Positions 51,405-61,345 of a DNA stretch of 64,000 bases are shown piece after piece. Position 1 is the first letter of the stretch. Every line of letters begins with the position of its first letter. The notes beneath the pieces were generated by a model that was not told the DNA's origin, did not search any database, and saw only the letters and a program-made list of their open reading frames with translations. Made by a program: the position numbers and the translations under genes. The DNA is from Hyposmocoma kahamanoa (lineage: Eukaryota > Arthropoda > Insecta > Lepidoptera > Cosmopterigidae). Where the stretch lies: NCBI RefSeq assembly GCF_003589595.1, contig NW_020653854.1, forward strand, positions 25,619,030 through 25,683,029. Direction: 5' to 3'.

Positions 51405-51645
51405 TCAGCAGCAGTGGAACAGATTGTGAATGACTTCATCCAAGTATTGCCCCCTTACATATTTCTGCCGCCAAAAAGTGTTCCGGTTTTGTAGAGTAAG
51501 GGACTTGTCAACTTATGTCTCAGTGTGACGGGCGGAGTGGCAGTGCCCTTCAGATATTTAAAGCTCTGAGTGGCACTGCAACTGCCATGGATAGGTGTCG
51601 CTGTCGTGTATTCGTCCCGTCACTTGGTGTCATAGAAACATACGG
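51405..51645 (+). repeat. RepA copy, shortened
   Basis: GCAGTGGAACAGATTGTGAA, CATATTTCTGCCGCCAAAAA, GACTTGTCAACTTATGTCTC and CGTCCCGTCACTTGGTGTCA. Parts of the central region are lost. Confidence 0.7.
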
Positions 51646-51894
51646 ACTACCAGACCAAAGAACAACATCTTAAGAAAAATTCACTCCAACACATTACCCA
51701 GAACGCCCGAAAAAATAATTACTTCCAAATAAGTAATATTACACCACATTAAAAAATGCATGATGCTAATGAAGCTTCATACTTGACATTGTCTTTTTGA
51801 TTATTCGAGTATAATTTATTTTCCAGTGATTGTTTCCGACGGAGAACGATAAAGACCCCCCAGAACCAATTTAAAAAAGTTAATTTCACAAATA

Positions 51895-51980
51895 CGTTCT
51901 TCTTAATCTTCGAAGGGTAAGGGTGTCGGGCGCAGTGGCACTGCGACTGTTAAGGGCCATGCGCGTCGCTTACTTACAGA
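51895..51980 (+). repeat. RepA fragment
   Basis: TCGAAGGGTAAGGGTGTCGG, GCGCAGTGGCACTGCGACTG and GCGCGTCGCTTAC; large internal deletions. Confidence 0.55.
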
Positions 51981-52226
51981 GATTAAATAGCTAACATAAA
52001 TTCAGCAGCGTATGCGCAGTAAAATCATCCACATCGAACGGTTGAGCGCGTGCCCAAACAATTTCAGCGCGATTGGAGCAGCGGCCTTGTGCGATAAGTG
52101 GAGAAGAAACAAAAGTTTAGACAACATATCGTTAAGTCAACAGCGCCATTTATATCGTATACATAAATTGCATGATTATTTGTAACGATTTTTCAATGTA
52201 ATGTTGTGCGAAAACTAGTATATTAA

Positions 52227-52641
52227 AGTGGTTTTCCACCGGTGAGGCGAGATGAGAATTGCAATGTTGCCATACTATTTCCACAAAAAATTGCCTTTAA
52301 TAATCCGTGTTATAGTTGTGGATAGACGATTCAAAGCTGTACAGTTAGTCTAGCGAAAAACACGCGTCTGAAGTAACATGTCCCGTAAATTATTACGATT
52401 AAATATTTTAACGGAAGAATAATCAGATGCAGCCGTCTTTTTTTTAAATTTCAAATTGTACGTACCCCATAATCCCGCGATTAATATTAATAGGGATTGC
52501 ACAGTATAATAACCCTATGTAGGCAGCAATACGGTTCAACAATACATCAACAAATATTTCAATTATCGCCTCGCCTATCCCGACCATTTCCACCGAAGAT
52601 GCTTGAAATTTTCGTCTCGCCACGCCGATAGAAAAGCACCT
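52227..52641. mobile_element. TIR element with CACCGGTGAGGCGAG-type ends
   Basis: The left end AGTGGTTTTCCACCGGTGAG and the complement of the right end AGGTGCTTTTCTATCGGCGT are similar, followed by GGCGAGAYGA on both sides. No coding capacity is seen. The superfamily is unclear, with hAT possible. Confidence 0.5.
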
Positions 52642-53164
52642 CAAATATGATAAGATGATTTGTATCATTAGAACATGCCCCAATACTAGACACAGATATC
52701 CAACAACTAGGGAACATACTTAGGATCCGTTCAATCAGGCAAAACCTATATATCTGGGTTATCTGCACATTTTTTTAAATTTTATGAATCATGTCGAAAA
52801 TAAAGGATTATTATTTTGGATATGTATTTTAGTGTCTCCCGGGGCCTAAAAACATATATTGTGAATTTCCGGTCGGCCGGTCAGTGTTTCAGATTCAAGA
52901 ACCAGCGGATGTGTTTGGCATTTATACTGGAAGCGACACTACATTGAATTCCAATCGCTTCAATTTATAAGCAAACAATTGGGATTATTTCATTGGAGGC
53001 CATATTCTACAAGTTGGCCGTAATCTCGTGCACCAGATCGAAATACTTCCGTTGTTTCTCGAATTGGGTTTTCGCGAGACCCTTATCATATATGATAATT
53101 ATTAATGTAACTATATATTTTTTTTAGTTTTATTAATGTTTATTTGTTTTATTTTACTTTTTTT
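52642..53164. other. No recognisable feature
   Basis: No repeat partner or coding signal; a T-rich tract lies at 53117-53168. Confidence 0.45.
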
Positions 53165-53372
53165 AATAACGACGCACACACTCAACATAGCCCCGCACTA
53201 GTGACACCCTGTGTCGCGGGTGCCATGGACAGACACATAGACAACCACAAATTACACCCAAACTCACGAGAGAAATAAATATAGGTCATAGTAATTTTTT
53301 TCCCGGCCCGGGAATCGAACCTGGGACCTCTGCGTGGCAGTCCGGCTTGGTAACTATTCGGCCACGGAGACA
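53165..53372 (-). mobile_element. SINE1 copy, full length
   Basis: Minus strand: TCTCCGTGGCCGAATAGTTA, box B CAGGTTCGATTCCCGGGCC, ACCTATATTTATTTCTCTCG, CCATGGCACCCGCGACACAG and GTGTGTGCGTCGTTATT. Confidence 0.85.
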
Positions 53373-53449
53373 ATTAAATAAGGTAAGTTATGCCTTGGAA
53401 TGTTCTAGACGCTACTAGAAGCAAATTCTGTCCCTATACTCTAAACAAC

Positions 53450-53575
53450 TGCAATGTCGGAACGTTTACGTCGTACACCTGGTGCTGTGACAGTACCATT
53501 CAGAGCTTTAAATCGCATCTGCAGAGCACTGCCACTGCGCTCGTTACACAGAGACATAAATTGACAGGTCCCATG
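53450..53575 (-). repeat. RepA part fused to an inverted RepA
   Basis: GTCGTACACCTGGTGCTGTG, TTCAGAGCTTTAAATCGCAT and ACATAAATTGACAGGTCCCA, then a direct switch into the oppositely oriented copy at 53576. Confidence 0.65.
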
Positions 53576-53770
53576 TGTATTACTACGTTCCGGTTTTGAA
53601 GGGTACGGGCGCTGGTGATATAACTCGCACTTGGGCCTTGTCAACTTACGTCTCAGGGTGACGGTCGCTGTGGCAGAGCGCCTTGGTCTTTGCGATTTAA
53701 AGCTCTGAGTGGAACTGCAACTGTTATGGATAGGCATGTTGCTTACCACCAGAAGCCCGACTGAGGCAGT
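53576..53770 (+). repeat. RepA part, inverted relative to the preceding one
   Basis: TACGTTCCGGTTTTGAAGGG, GTCTCAGGGTGACGGTCGCT, GTTATGGATAGGCATGTTGC and ACCACCAGAAGCCCGACTGA, lacking the final tail. Confidence 0.7.
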
Positions 53771-53789
53771 CAAAGTTATTTATTATTTA

Positions 53790-54095
53790 GTAGCAGTAGA
53801 GCTATATGTGAAAGAGTTTGTCCAAGGAATACTGCCACCTTACTTATTCCGCCAAGCAATAATGTATGCTGAGTATACGTAATACTGCGTTTTGGTTTCG
53901 AAGGGTTAAGGGTGCTGGTGAAATTACAGGCACATGTGACTTGTTAACTTATGTCTCTGGTTGACGTGCGCAGTGGCAGTGCCCGTCAGATCTTTGCGAT
54001 TTAAAGCTCTGAGTGGCACTGCAACTGTTATGGACAGTCGTGTCGCTTGTTTCCACGACTTGTTCGTCCTGTCACTTGGTACCGTAAAAAAAATA
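53790..54095 (+). repeat. RepA copy, full length
   Basis: TAGCAGTAGAGCTATATGTG to CCTGTCACTTGGTACCGTAA with an A run. Both the 5' edge and the A tail are present. Confidence 0.8.
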
Positions 54096-54469
54096 CGTGA
54101 GTTACTTACCCCAACCCTTAAATTCGGGACCCAGCATTACAAATCATTTCAAACATTCCATGTATTAAAACACATCCTGAGCAATTATTTCCAGTAGAAT
54201 CCGTCAGATGACCTCGTCTCTAAATAATTGCAATAAAATGCAACAATTACGCTGACTTTATATTGTTTATAGACACGCAATCGATCGTAATACGTGGAAA
54301 TTGATACAAAATTTGTTTGAAATAAAACTATGTTCCGATCTTCTAAGTACAAAAGTGGAAATTCTGTGGTCATTATTGAAATACTCTAACAGAACTAGCC
54401 ATTAACTGCGTCAATTAGTGATAAAGGAGACGAAATATAACAGTCCACGTTTAAACAAATCTTTTTTTT
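54096..54469. other. No recognisable feature
   Basis: Unique-looking sequence with no coding or repeat signal. Confidence 0.45.
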
Positions 54470-54687
54470 AACCGATTTTTAAAAAAGGTGGTTCCAAATT
54501 CGACTGTATTTGTATGTACGTATGGTACGCGATAATTTGTGAGCCGATGTTGATGATGATGAAATATTCCACCTCTAGGGGTGGCAAACTAGAGGACGAA
54601 TCTTGTTTCACGTACTTTCCGATAACCGATTTCAATAAAACTGGACAAATAGATGTAATTCCACGAACCTTTGAGGTCGGTTTTTTA
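54470..54687 (+). mobile_element. RepI TIR element
   Basis: AACCGATTTTTAAAAAAGGT to CCTTTGAGGTCGGTTTTTT. The interior has AAATATTCCACCTCTAGGGG and ATAACCGATTTCAATAAAAC. The AGGGTACCTCAG block is deleted. Confidence 0.6.
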
Positions 54688-54774
54688 AAATAAAAAAGTT
54701 ATTTAAATGAAACATTCTTCACAAAACAAAAACAAATCTACTCAATACCTGAGAACAATGCACCTTGTCTTTGG

Positions 54775-55190
54775 GGTACACTTCACGCCCTTTTTCTATC
54801 AGCAGAGCCCACAACTTTCTACTTCTTACGGTTCTGACACAGATCTTTCTCCTCATTAACATAGATCAATGCCTTCATACACGCTCGTCGGTTAAGGGTA
54901 CTTTTGACTTGGTCTTTCTTTAGGTAGTTGTCAATTTGGTTTTGGTTGGCACTTACCAACTTTCCCGTTGACACTCGCTTTGTAATTCTGTTTGGTCGAA
55001 TTCTTTTCCATTCATTCTCTCTACACGTCCGAAACATTCATGTCTTTCTATATTCTTATCGGTACATCTTCATCTACGCCGTAGCGTTCTCTTATCCAAG
55101 CAATCATTTCCACTGCATTAATCCTTTACTTCTTTCTTGTTTTCTTAAACCCAACGCTCACTCTATGGGCTGTACTCTATGAGTAGAATT
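54775..55190 (-). mobile_element. Non-LTR retrotransposon C-terminal region (frame-broken)
   Basis: In different minus-strand frames one reads GVDEDVPIRI, then NEWKRIRPNRITKRVSTGKL, NYLKKDQVKSTLNRRACMKA and IYVNEEKDLCQNRKK. This matches the closing region of jockey-like reverse transcriptases (G-H-V-E-R-M, then R-A-C-M, then A-K-E-V-C-K-D-R). Several frameshifts mean it is inactive. Confidence 0.6.
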
Positions 55191-56270
55191 GCTGGCTGAA
55201 CATAGGTAATGATTATAGTTTGTATTTAGAATGCTTTCGAAGAAATGAAATAAGAATAGAAGATCTTGACATTAATATTAATTAAGATTATTGATTTGTA
55301 ACCCTAAACATGTAAAAAGTAAAATAAACCAAAGTTTTGAGATGATCCCGGTTTTATATTATTAAAAGTACCTCTCGCAATGCATCTGAGCAACAGCCCT
55401 CCATTATACTACCATATGTAAGTGTATTTTGGAAGACAGATGGAAACAAATGTTCAGACTATCCGATCAAAAGCTGGAAAATTATTTGGATGAGTATTAG
55501 GCTGCTACTAACCGGACTACATGCTCGAAGCTGAAAGTCGAAACCACCTGCGTACAGGCGAAACCGGACTGACTTCAAACACTTCAAGTGGTTATCGCCG
55601 CGCCTATTTTAGGACCTCAGTGTATTTGTTGATTTTAAAATGGAAGATGTTACTTGTAGTTTAGCACAGTATTAAGAACACTTATGATTCCAAACGTTGA
55701 CTTAATTTTTGATGAAAGAAATAAACATATCACTATTGAAATCCTCAGTTATAATTTGTCAATAAAATCACTTCCGTAATCGCTGAATATACTAGTATAT
55801 GGTGGTATTTGCGACAAAAAATTTTGAGGAAAGTGGCATTAGAAATAAAAAATGATATGATATAAAACCGTTGAGAAAAATTTCACCAATAGTGTTTTAG
55901 TTAATTAAACCTTAAAGTCCTTAACATTTGCCGTTACTGATAAAGATCAAGTTGTACTCTGGAAGCACGACCTCCGCAGTTACGGCCGTATGGATGACCT
56001 AGACTTGGGTTTCGATCGGGGTTAGAACTAAGAATATGTGACAACGCGATTTGACAGTTTCAAACAGGCCAGTAACTAGGGATTTCGTAATTCGAGAATA
56101 GGACCTCAGCTACAAAAAAATCTCTTATACTCTTGAGAATGTCAACTGCTACTTTTGATTCTCGGACTAATGCTTGCAGATAAACTCTCGACTGCACGCA
56201 TTAACTACAGAAGTGCAATGCGTCTGTTGGTATCATTAGATGATTGGGGATGATTTATTGTATTTATTTT
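55191..56270. other. No recognisable feature
   Basis: About 1.1 kb with no ORF or repeat I can support. A tRNA-like TTGGGTTTCGATCGGGGTTA at 56005-56025 may be a SINE box B remnant. Confidence 0.4.
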
Positions 56271-56572
56271 TTTATAATAACAAGTGACGGGTCGAACAAG
56301 TCGTGCCTGATGGTAACCTACACGCCTGTCCATAACAATTGCAGTGCCACTCAGAGCTTTGAATCGCAAAGATCTGAGGGGCACTGTCACTGCGCCCATC
56401 ACCCTGGGACATAAGTTGATAAGTTCCATGTGCCTGTAATTTCACCAGCACCCTTACCCTTACAAATCGGAACGCAGTAATGCTGACATTACTGCTTGGC
56501 GGTAGAAATAGGTAAGGTGGCAGTACTTCCATGGACGAACTCTTTCACAAGGGTCTCTACTGCTACTAAAAT
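56271..56572 (-). repeat. RepA copy, full length (family reference)
   Basis: TTTTTTTATAATAACAAGTG, GACGGGTCGAACAAGTCGTG, CTGTCCATAACAATTGCAGT, GATCTGAGGGGCACTGTCAC and TTGGCGGTAGAAATAGGTAA, to CTCTACTGCTACTAAAAT. All family landmarks are present. Confidence 0.85.
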
Positions 56573-56919
56573 ATGATATTTCAATGATAACGAAAACTTC
56601 AGCAAGGGACAGAGCTGCCTTTGTGAAAAATGGTGCGAAGTTCCGTCTCTCTATTAATAACCTTAACATAGCACTTTATTGTGCGCATAGTATTGATTTC
56701 GAAGCGTAATTTAAACTTAGTTGACAGCTATAAGGTTTCTTACCTTCAAGGCTATAGGGAACAAGGGTGGCTTAACCAGGCCGCCCTTATTGTTTTAAAT
56801 TTAACACTTTTTTAAATAGCGTTGATGGTAAAAACACAGTCTCCTAAAATTATTCATTTGAGATATTTATAATAATAATGAGTTCTTAGGTTCTCACGAT
56901 TGTAGCAATCATGATAAGA
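56573..56919. other. No recognisable feature
   Basis: Unique-looking sequence, with no coding signal. Confidence 0.45.
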
Positions 56920-57245
56920 CAATGGAAATTGTATCATGTATGAACTGCAGTGTTCCAATCTTAACGTAACCCTGTTTGTGTAGAAATACGTTAAGTAAAT
57001 GTTTTACAGCACTAACTACCTTATGTAAGAAGCTTTAATACTATAAAAAACATATGACTATCTGTGTAATTTAGAACGTCGCTAGATTAAATGACGAAGG
57101 AAAACATTGTGTGAAAATGAACCGTTCAAGTTTACATTTTACTTTATCGAGTTCGTCGGTTACCGCGATTGCTGCTACACATTGGAAATTAATTTTTATC
57201 GGATCCAAATCGTGTATTTGTTTTTTTAAACAAACCAATTCAGTC
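56920..57245 (+). repeat. RepK/RepG composite, copy 2
   Basis: Same order as 39284-39600: TGTATGAACTGCAGTGTTCC, AATCTTAACG, ACGTTAAGTAAATGTTTTA, GATTAAATGACGAAGGAAAA, GTTCAAGTTTACATTTTACT and ACACATTGGAAATTAATTTT. It switches into inverted RepG at 57240. Confidence 0.6.
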
Positions 57246-57310
57246 AACTGTGGCTATGAAACCTGTAAAAAACCTGAAGAGTTGGTTTGTATGAAAAACA
57301 AATAAACACG
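57215..57310. repeat. Foldback formed by opposed RepG pieces
   Basis: CGTGTATTTGTTTTTTTAAA followed by CAAACCAA is opposed by TTGGTTTGTATGAAAAACAA and ATAAACACG. The RepG core between them is in inverse order (GTCAACTGTGG...ACCTGTAAA). Confidence 0.6.
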
Positions 57311-57324
57311 ATTTATAGTCAGGT

Positions 57325-57475
57325 AAGAAGAACATACAGGAACGTCTGGCGTCCAGCGGCGAGATAGGCGGATGAGATTAGCACGGGAAGTGGCACATAA
57401 ACTTGGAGGCCTGTACTCAGCAGCGGGTGAAGTCAGGCTGTATATGATGATGATGAAGAAGAAAAACATAATTTA
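57325..57475 (+). mobile_element. LINE 3' end with ATG-repeat tail
   Basis: The plus strand reads TSGVQRRDRRMRLAREVAHK and LGGLYSAAGEVRL, then an ATGATGATGATG tail. This is the standard end of a jockey-like lepidopteran LINE. Confidence 0.7.
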
Positions 57476-57534
57476 TTTTGACTCAAATGTTTTGAACTCT
57501 ATAAAGAACAGAGATTAAACCTTATAATTTTTTA

Positions 57535-57790
57535 TGATACTAATTGATGGGACGAACAAAAATGTGCGCCTGTTGGTAAGCGACACGCCTGTCCATAACA
57601 GTTGCAGTGCCGCTCAGAGCTTTAAATAGCAAAGATCTGAGATCAAAAGTCTACAAAAGAAGTAATTTCACCAGCATCAACCCTTCAAAACTGGAACGCA
57701 TTAATGCTCACATTACTGCTTGGCGGCAGAAACAGGTAAGGTGGCAATACTTCCCTGGATGAACTCTTTCACAAGGAGCTCTATTGTTCC
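57535..57790 (-). repeat. RepA copy with a central deletion
   Basis: TTTTTTATGATACTAATTGA, TGGTAAGCGACACGCCTGTC, CCGCTCAGAGCTTTAAATAG and GCGGCAGAAACAGGTAAGGT, to TTTCACAAGGAGCTCTATTG. About 50 bp after AGATCTGAG is missing. Confidence 0.8.
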
Positions 57791-58619
57791 TTAATTTTAA
57801 CATTAAACTTGCCCTAGTTTATCAGCTTTACGTGTTTTAACAATCATTACGTTCTGCTAACATTTCTAGTCGCTCAAAATATGGCGTAAGATGATCGAAC
57901 AGCCTTTATATTTCTTATAAAGTTATTGTCTAAAAAAAATTAAAAATTTTAGAATAAGTTTTTTCCGCTTTTTGAATTTGGAACATCGTAGCGATGTCTC
58001 TTTAATATCGTTTAAACTAAATTGTTTGACTGTTTTATCGACTGAGAGACTATAGTGTTAAACTCTTTAGATTATTATGAATTAAGGCTTGACGTCCCTC
58101 TTCCCCCTGTGTTCTCTTACCCCACCTGACCCTGGATGCGTAACAAGCATTCATTTCTTATATTAGAAATCCTGTGTACTAAGGCGCCGTAGCAAATGAC
58201 ATTAAACAGAAATATTTTAAAAAACATCAAGTATTTAGATTTAGCGAACGTAGCTCTGTGGGAGAATGATTGCTTCGCTATTGAGACAAAAAAAATTAAA
58301 ATCGACCTTATCCCAGGTCCATCATGAAATTTCATAATATTCGTAATAACAGCAACAACGTTCTCAACTGCAGTTAAAATAATAAAACAGACTGAAAGAA
58401 ATACTTGGAATAGCCCCGGTACTGGCGGATTTATTTTAAGCTATATAGCTGTTTGTGCCGTACCACTTCCCAGATGTCAGATATTAAATGCTCTAGAAAA
58501 CATTGATAGCGTTATCTCTAAAAGTAATTTAGTGTATACCAAAAATATTTCGAATTTAATGGCTGGTGATGAAAAGATTGAATCAGTTTGAATTTAATAT
58601 TAATGTGGTAGACATAATA
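57791..58619. other. No gene; one SINE3-like head
   Basis: 58249-58330 (GTAGCTCTGTGGGAGAATGA and TTGCTTCGCTATTGAGACAA) resembles the SINE3 head. The rest shows nothing. Confidence 0.4.
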
Positions 58620-58790
58620 AGCAGCGGAAGCAATAGAGCTTCTTCCAGTAATCCAAGCCAAGCAGTAATGTGAGTATTACTGTACAGCGTTCTGGTTTTT
58701 AAGGGCGCTGGTTAAATTACAGGACTTTTATGTCTCAAGGCGATGGGCTCAGTGGCAATGCCTCTCAGATCTTTACGTTCTTTGCATTCA
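58620..58790 (+). repeat. RepA fragment, degenerate
   Basis: GCAATAGAGCTTCTTCCAGT, CCAAGCAGTAATGTGAGTAT, GGGCGCTGGTTAAATTACAG and GGCAATGCCTCTCAGATCTT. Several internal losses. Confidence 0.6.
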
Positions 58791-59744
58791 GGGACAGTAA
58801 CAGCGTTTACCGTAAAATTAAATATTAGAATATGAGAGCATGGGATATGGATCTAAAAAAACCAACTACGCGCTTTACGGGCGTTACAGTATTCCCATGT
58901 GCTTTATGTGTAGTTGTCGCCTACTGCTTTTCTATAGAAAAATATCAACAACGTACTGACAAATTTCATATTAATTTATTTATGAAACATTAAATAAATT
59001 AATATTATTCATAATCAGAGATCGGAACCAGTCAAGAGTATTTTTCCTTAATTTGAAAGAAAGCTGTTTATTGCACAAGTATATTACACAAGCAATTTCA
59101 AGGAAATAATAAATACATGGGATAATACTTTGAAATAAATTCGTCAGAAATCCCAGAATTATTGAATTGTATTTTGTTCCATATTTTGAACTTGTTATTA
59201 CTTTAATATTTATAGTAATGAAAAAGTTTTTTTAATTGCAGAGGGCGGTATTATCCACTCTGTATGATTACTTGAAATTTAAGCAAAAATACTGATTATA
59301 ATAATACAAATCATGAGGTCTCATATTAAGTTTATTATAAAAAAAATTATAATTGAAAAAAGTAATGCCCATGGAACTTACTTAGGAACCCCATCTACAA
59401 CACGGATAAGAAGTAGGTTCAACTCATGATATGAATTAGAAAAAAATTTACTCCATTAATGCTAGTTGAGTAACTGTAGCTGTTAAAAATTATGATCGAA
59501 TAGAATATTATTTGTTCATTAACGATATATGCTATTATCATTAATTAAAGTTTTGTCCCATTAATTTAATTTGATCCGTTATAAAATGTTATCTAAATAA
59601 ATTGGAATAAAGGTCGTAAATGTATCAACCAACATTAATTTTCACTTCTGGACATTGATTCGTTTAAAGTTTTACGCATTAAATAATAATAAAGCCTGTT
59701 TAGTTTCTAGATTTTAAAATAAATCAATATACAGTGGTCCTTTT
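58791..59744. other. AT-rich, no gene; one AT hairpin
   Basis: 58968-59005 is a perfect 15-bp-arm hairpin (ATATTAATTTATTTA with loop TGAAACAT). No coding signal. Confidence 0.45.
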
Positions 59745-59985
59745 TAAGTGAAGCCTTTCCAAGCTTTATCGTCCATATCCTTAGGATCATTGAACCAGTC
59801 TTTCCCAGTAACTTTGGTGATGTCATCAGTCCACCACTTTCTTGACTTTCCAAGTCTAAGCATGCCTGTTCAACCCTTCCATGATGTTACAGGGATTTTC
59901 CATCTCTTGTCACTATATTGTGAGCATGTCCAGCCTTTTACAAATTTTCTGGTGAGATTTAAAACTATGGTTTTACTTTTCTGTC
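59745..59985 (-). mobile_element. Non-LTR retrotransposon C-terminal fragment
   Basis: Minus-strand frames give WAGHAHNIVTRDGKSL, then SRKWWTDDITKVTGKDWFND and KDMDDKAWKGFT, matching the W-T-D-D-I-x-K-x-A-G-x-x-W-x-x-x-A-Q-D-R end of jockey-like LINEs. The plus-strand frame in the same interval is a shadow. Confidence 0.6.
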
Positions 59986-60582
59986 TTGTATATTTATTAA
60001 TTATTATTACTAACATTGCGTGTATTTTTATTAATTTCAGAAGCTTACCTGTCTTTGAGTCATTTTATTTTGAACTATACTAATCCAATAGCATTTATTC
60101 AGAAAAAAATTTATAAGACATTCCTATGCTTTTTTTATAAGAAGTGAGTAAAATACTGGGGACTTAAGCATTTCTTGTACCAAGCCACAGATACAGCAAC
60201 CTAGAGCGAGCCTTTACCTAGCCATGGAGAATGGCATGTTCAATCAATTTCCACTTTAGCTGCCACAGTTAATCAAGAGTAACTAATGTATTTTCAATTT
60301 CAAAATGCGCAAAGTAAATCTGAAGCAAGTGACAATTATATTCACCAACAATATTAAATATGGATATCGCCTTACGATTACTATGTAGTAATAATAATGT
60401 GACTACCGTAGTGGAACATTGTTTGAGCAAATTACTGCAGTGACATGACGTAGTGAAATTTTGTACTTAAAAATAATTTTTTATTGAATAACTTGTAACA
60501 GACAGGGAAAGAAAATAATATAAACAAAATGCTTAGTAAATAAATCAAAACACAATGCTGGAACTGTAATAGGGTTAGGACT
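59986..60582. other. No recognisable feature
   Basis: AT-rich. If the mannosidase gene extends leftward, this lies in its first intron. Confidence 0.4.
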
Positions 60583-60804
60583 GAGGTATATTGATACCTC
60601 TCACAAGTAAGTTACTAAGTTGTTGTAAGTCAAAATGTCATTTTTTTCCATGCCTGAAAGTAAACCAAACACAAGTGATTTCTTTACTTTTAAATTTATG
60701 GAACCTACTATATACATAAAAAAGGGTATATTTAAGTTAAAAAGCAATAAATGCTATTTTGACTTACAACAACTTACATTATAGGAGGTATCGAGGTATA
60801 TTCC
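60583..60804. mobile_element. M2 TIR element (intact relative of 39985-40345)
   Basis: The ends carry GAGGTATATTGATACCTC and GGAGGTATCGAGGTATATTC. Just inside are a perfect 20-bp inverted repeat, AAGTTGTTGTAAGTCAAAAT at 60617-60636, and its complement at 60756-60775. The middle matches 39985-40034. The core TTGTAAGTCAA is also the terminal core of the 31-bp-TIR element. Confidence 0.65.
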
Positions 60805-60812
60805 ACCAATTT

Positions 60813-61341
60813 TTAAAATCATTTATAGTGTCTATGAGGTCTCACATCTAGGTTCAAGATGCATTCATGTTGCTTTTTTTGTAGATTTTTAATTTATAAA
60901 AAATCTTCATTTCCATATTTAAATAGGATGTTTAAATAAATCTATTTCATTTCAATGTTGTGCCCACTTTTCATTTGATCCGAACCAAAGAGCGTAATAG
61001 TATTACATTGGTATTAAATATTGTACATGGTTTGAGAATTTATTAGAAAAAAGTTACTACAACAAAAACATGGCATTTTTGAGTTGTTTTAAAATGCAAA
61101 TTTAAACACCATCTAAATGTTTATAAAATACAATTTTCAAGACTAAATTATAAGGTTTTGAAATACTGTGCTTCACAAATGTCTGCTGATACGGTTTGAG
61201 GTCTAAAAATGTATTGGATATCAGTTTTAGATTTTTATGATAGTATAATTCTTTCTAATACACATTTTATAGAGATCTGGACCCAATAGTGGGGCTGAGT
61301 TAGAACAAGTACGGTAATTGTGTTAGGTAGAAAAAACTTAC
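60813..61341 (-). other. Start of the first intron of the mannosidase gene
   Basis: The sequence left of the exon is AT-rich, without coding signal, and begins on the minus strand with GTAAGTTTTTTCTACC. The intron length is unknown. No downstream exon encoding the catalytic GH47 domain was recognised in the window. Confidence 0.5.
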
Positions 61342-61345
61342 CTCT
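61336..61345 (-). other. Splice donor of the mannosidase first coding exon
   Basis: On the minus strand the exon ends ...AAAGAG and the intron starts GTAAGT, a perfect consensus donor. It falls after a complete codon, so the next exon should start in phase 0. Confidence 0.85.

Noticed and set aside
53441..53773. 110-codon minus-strand frame with repeated SGTAT-like phrases
   Set aside because: It is a translation of RepA copies. The same phrases occur in several other spurious frames over RepA.
59748..60083. 111-codon plus-strand open frame
   Set aside because: It is the shadow of a minus-strand LINE C-terminal remnant plus AT-rich DNA.
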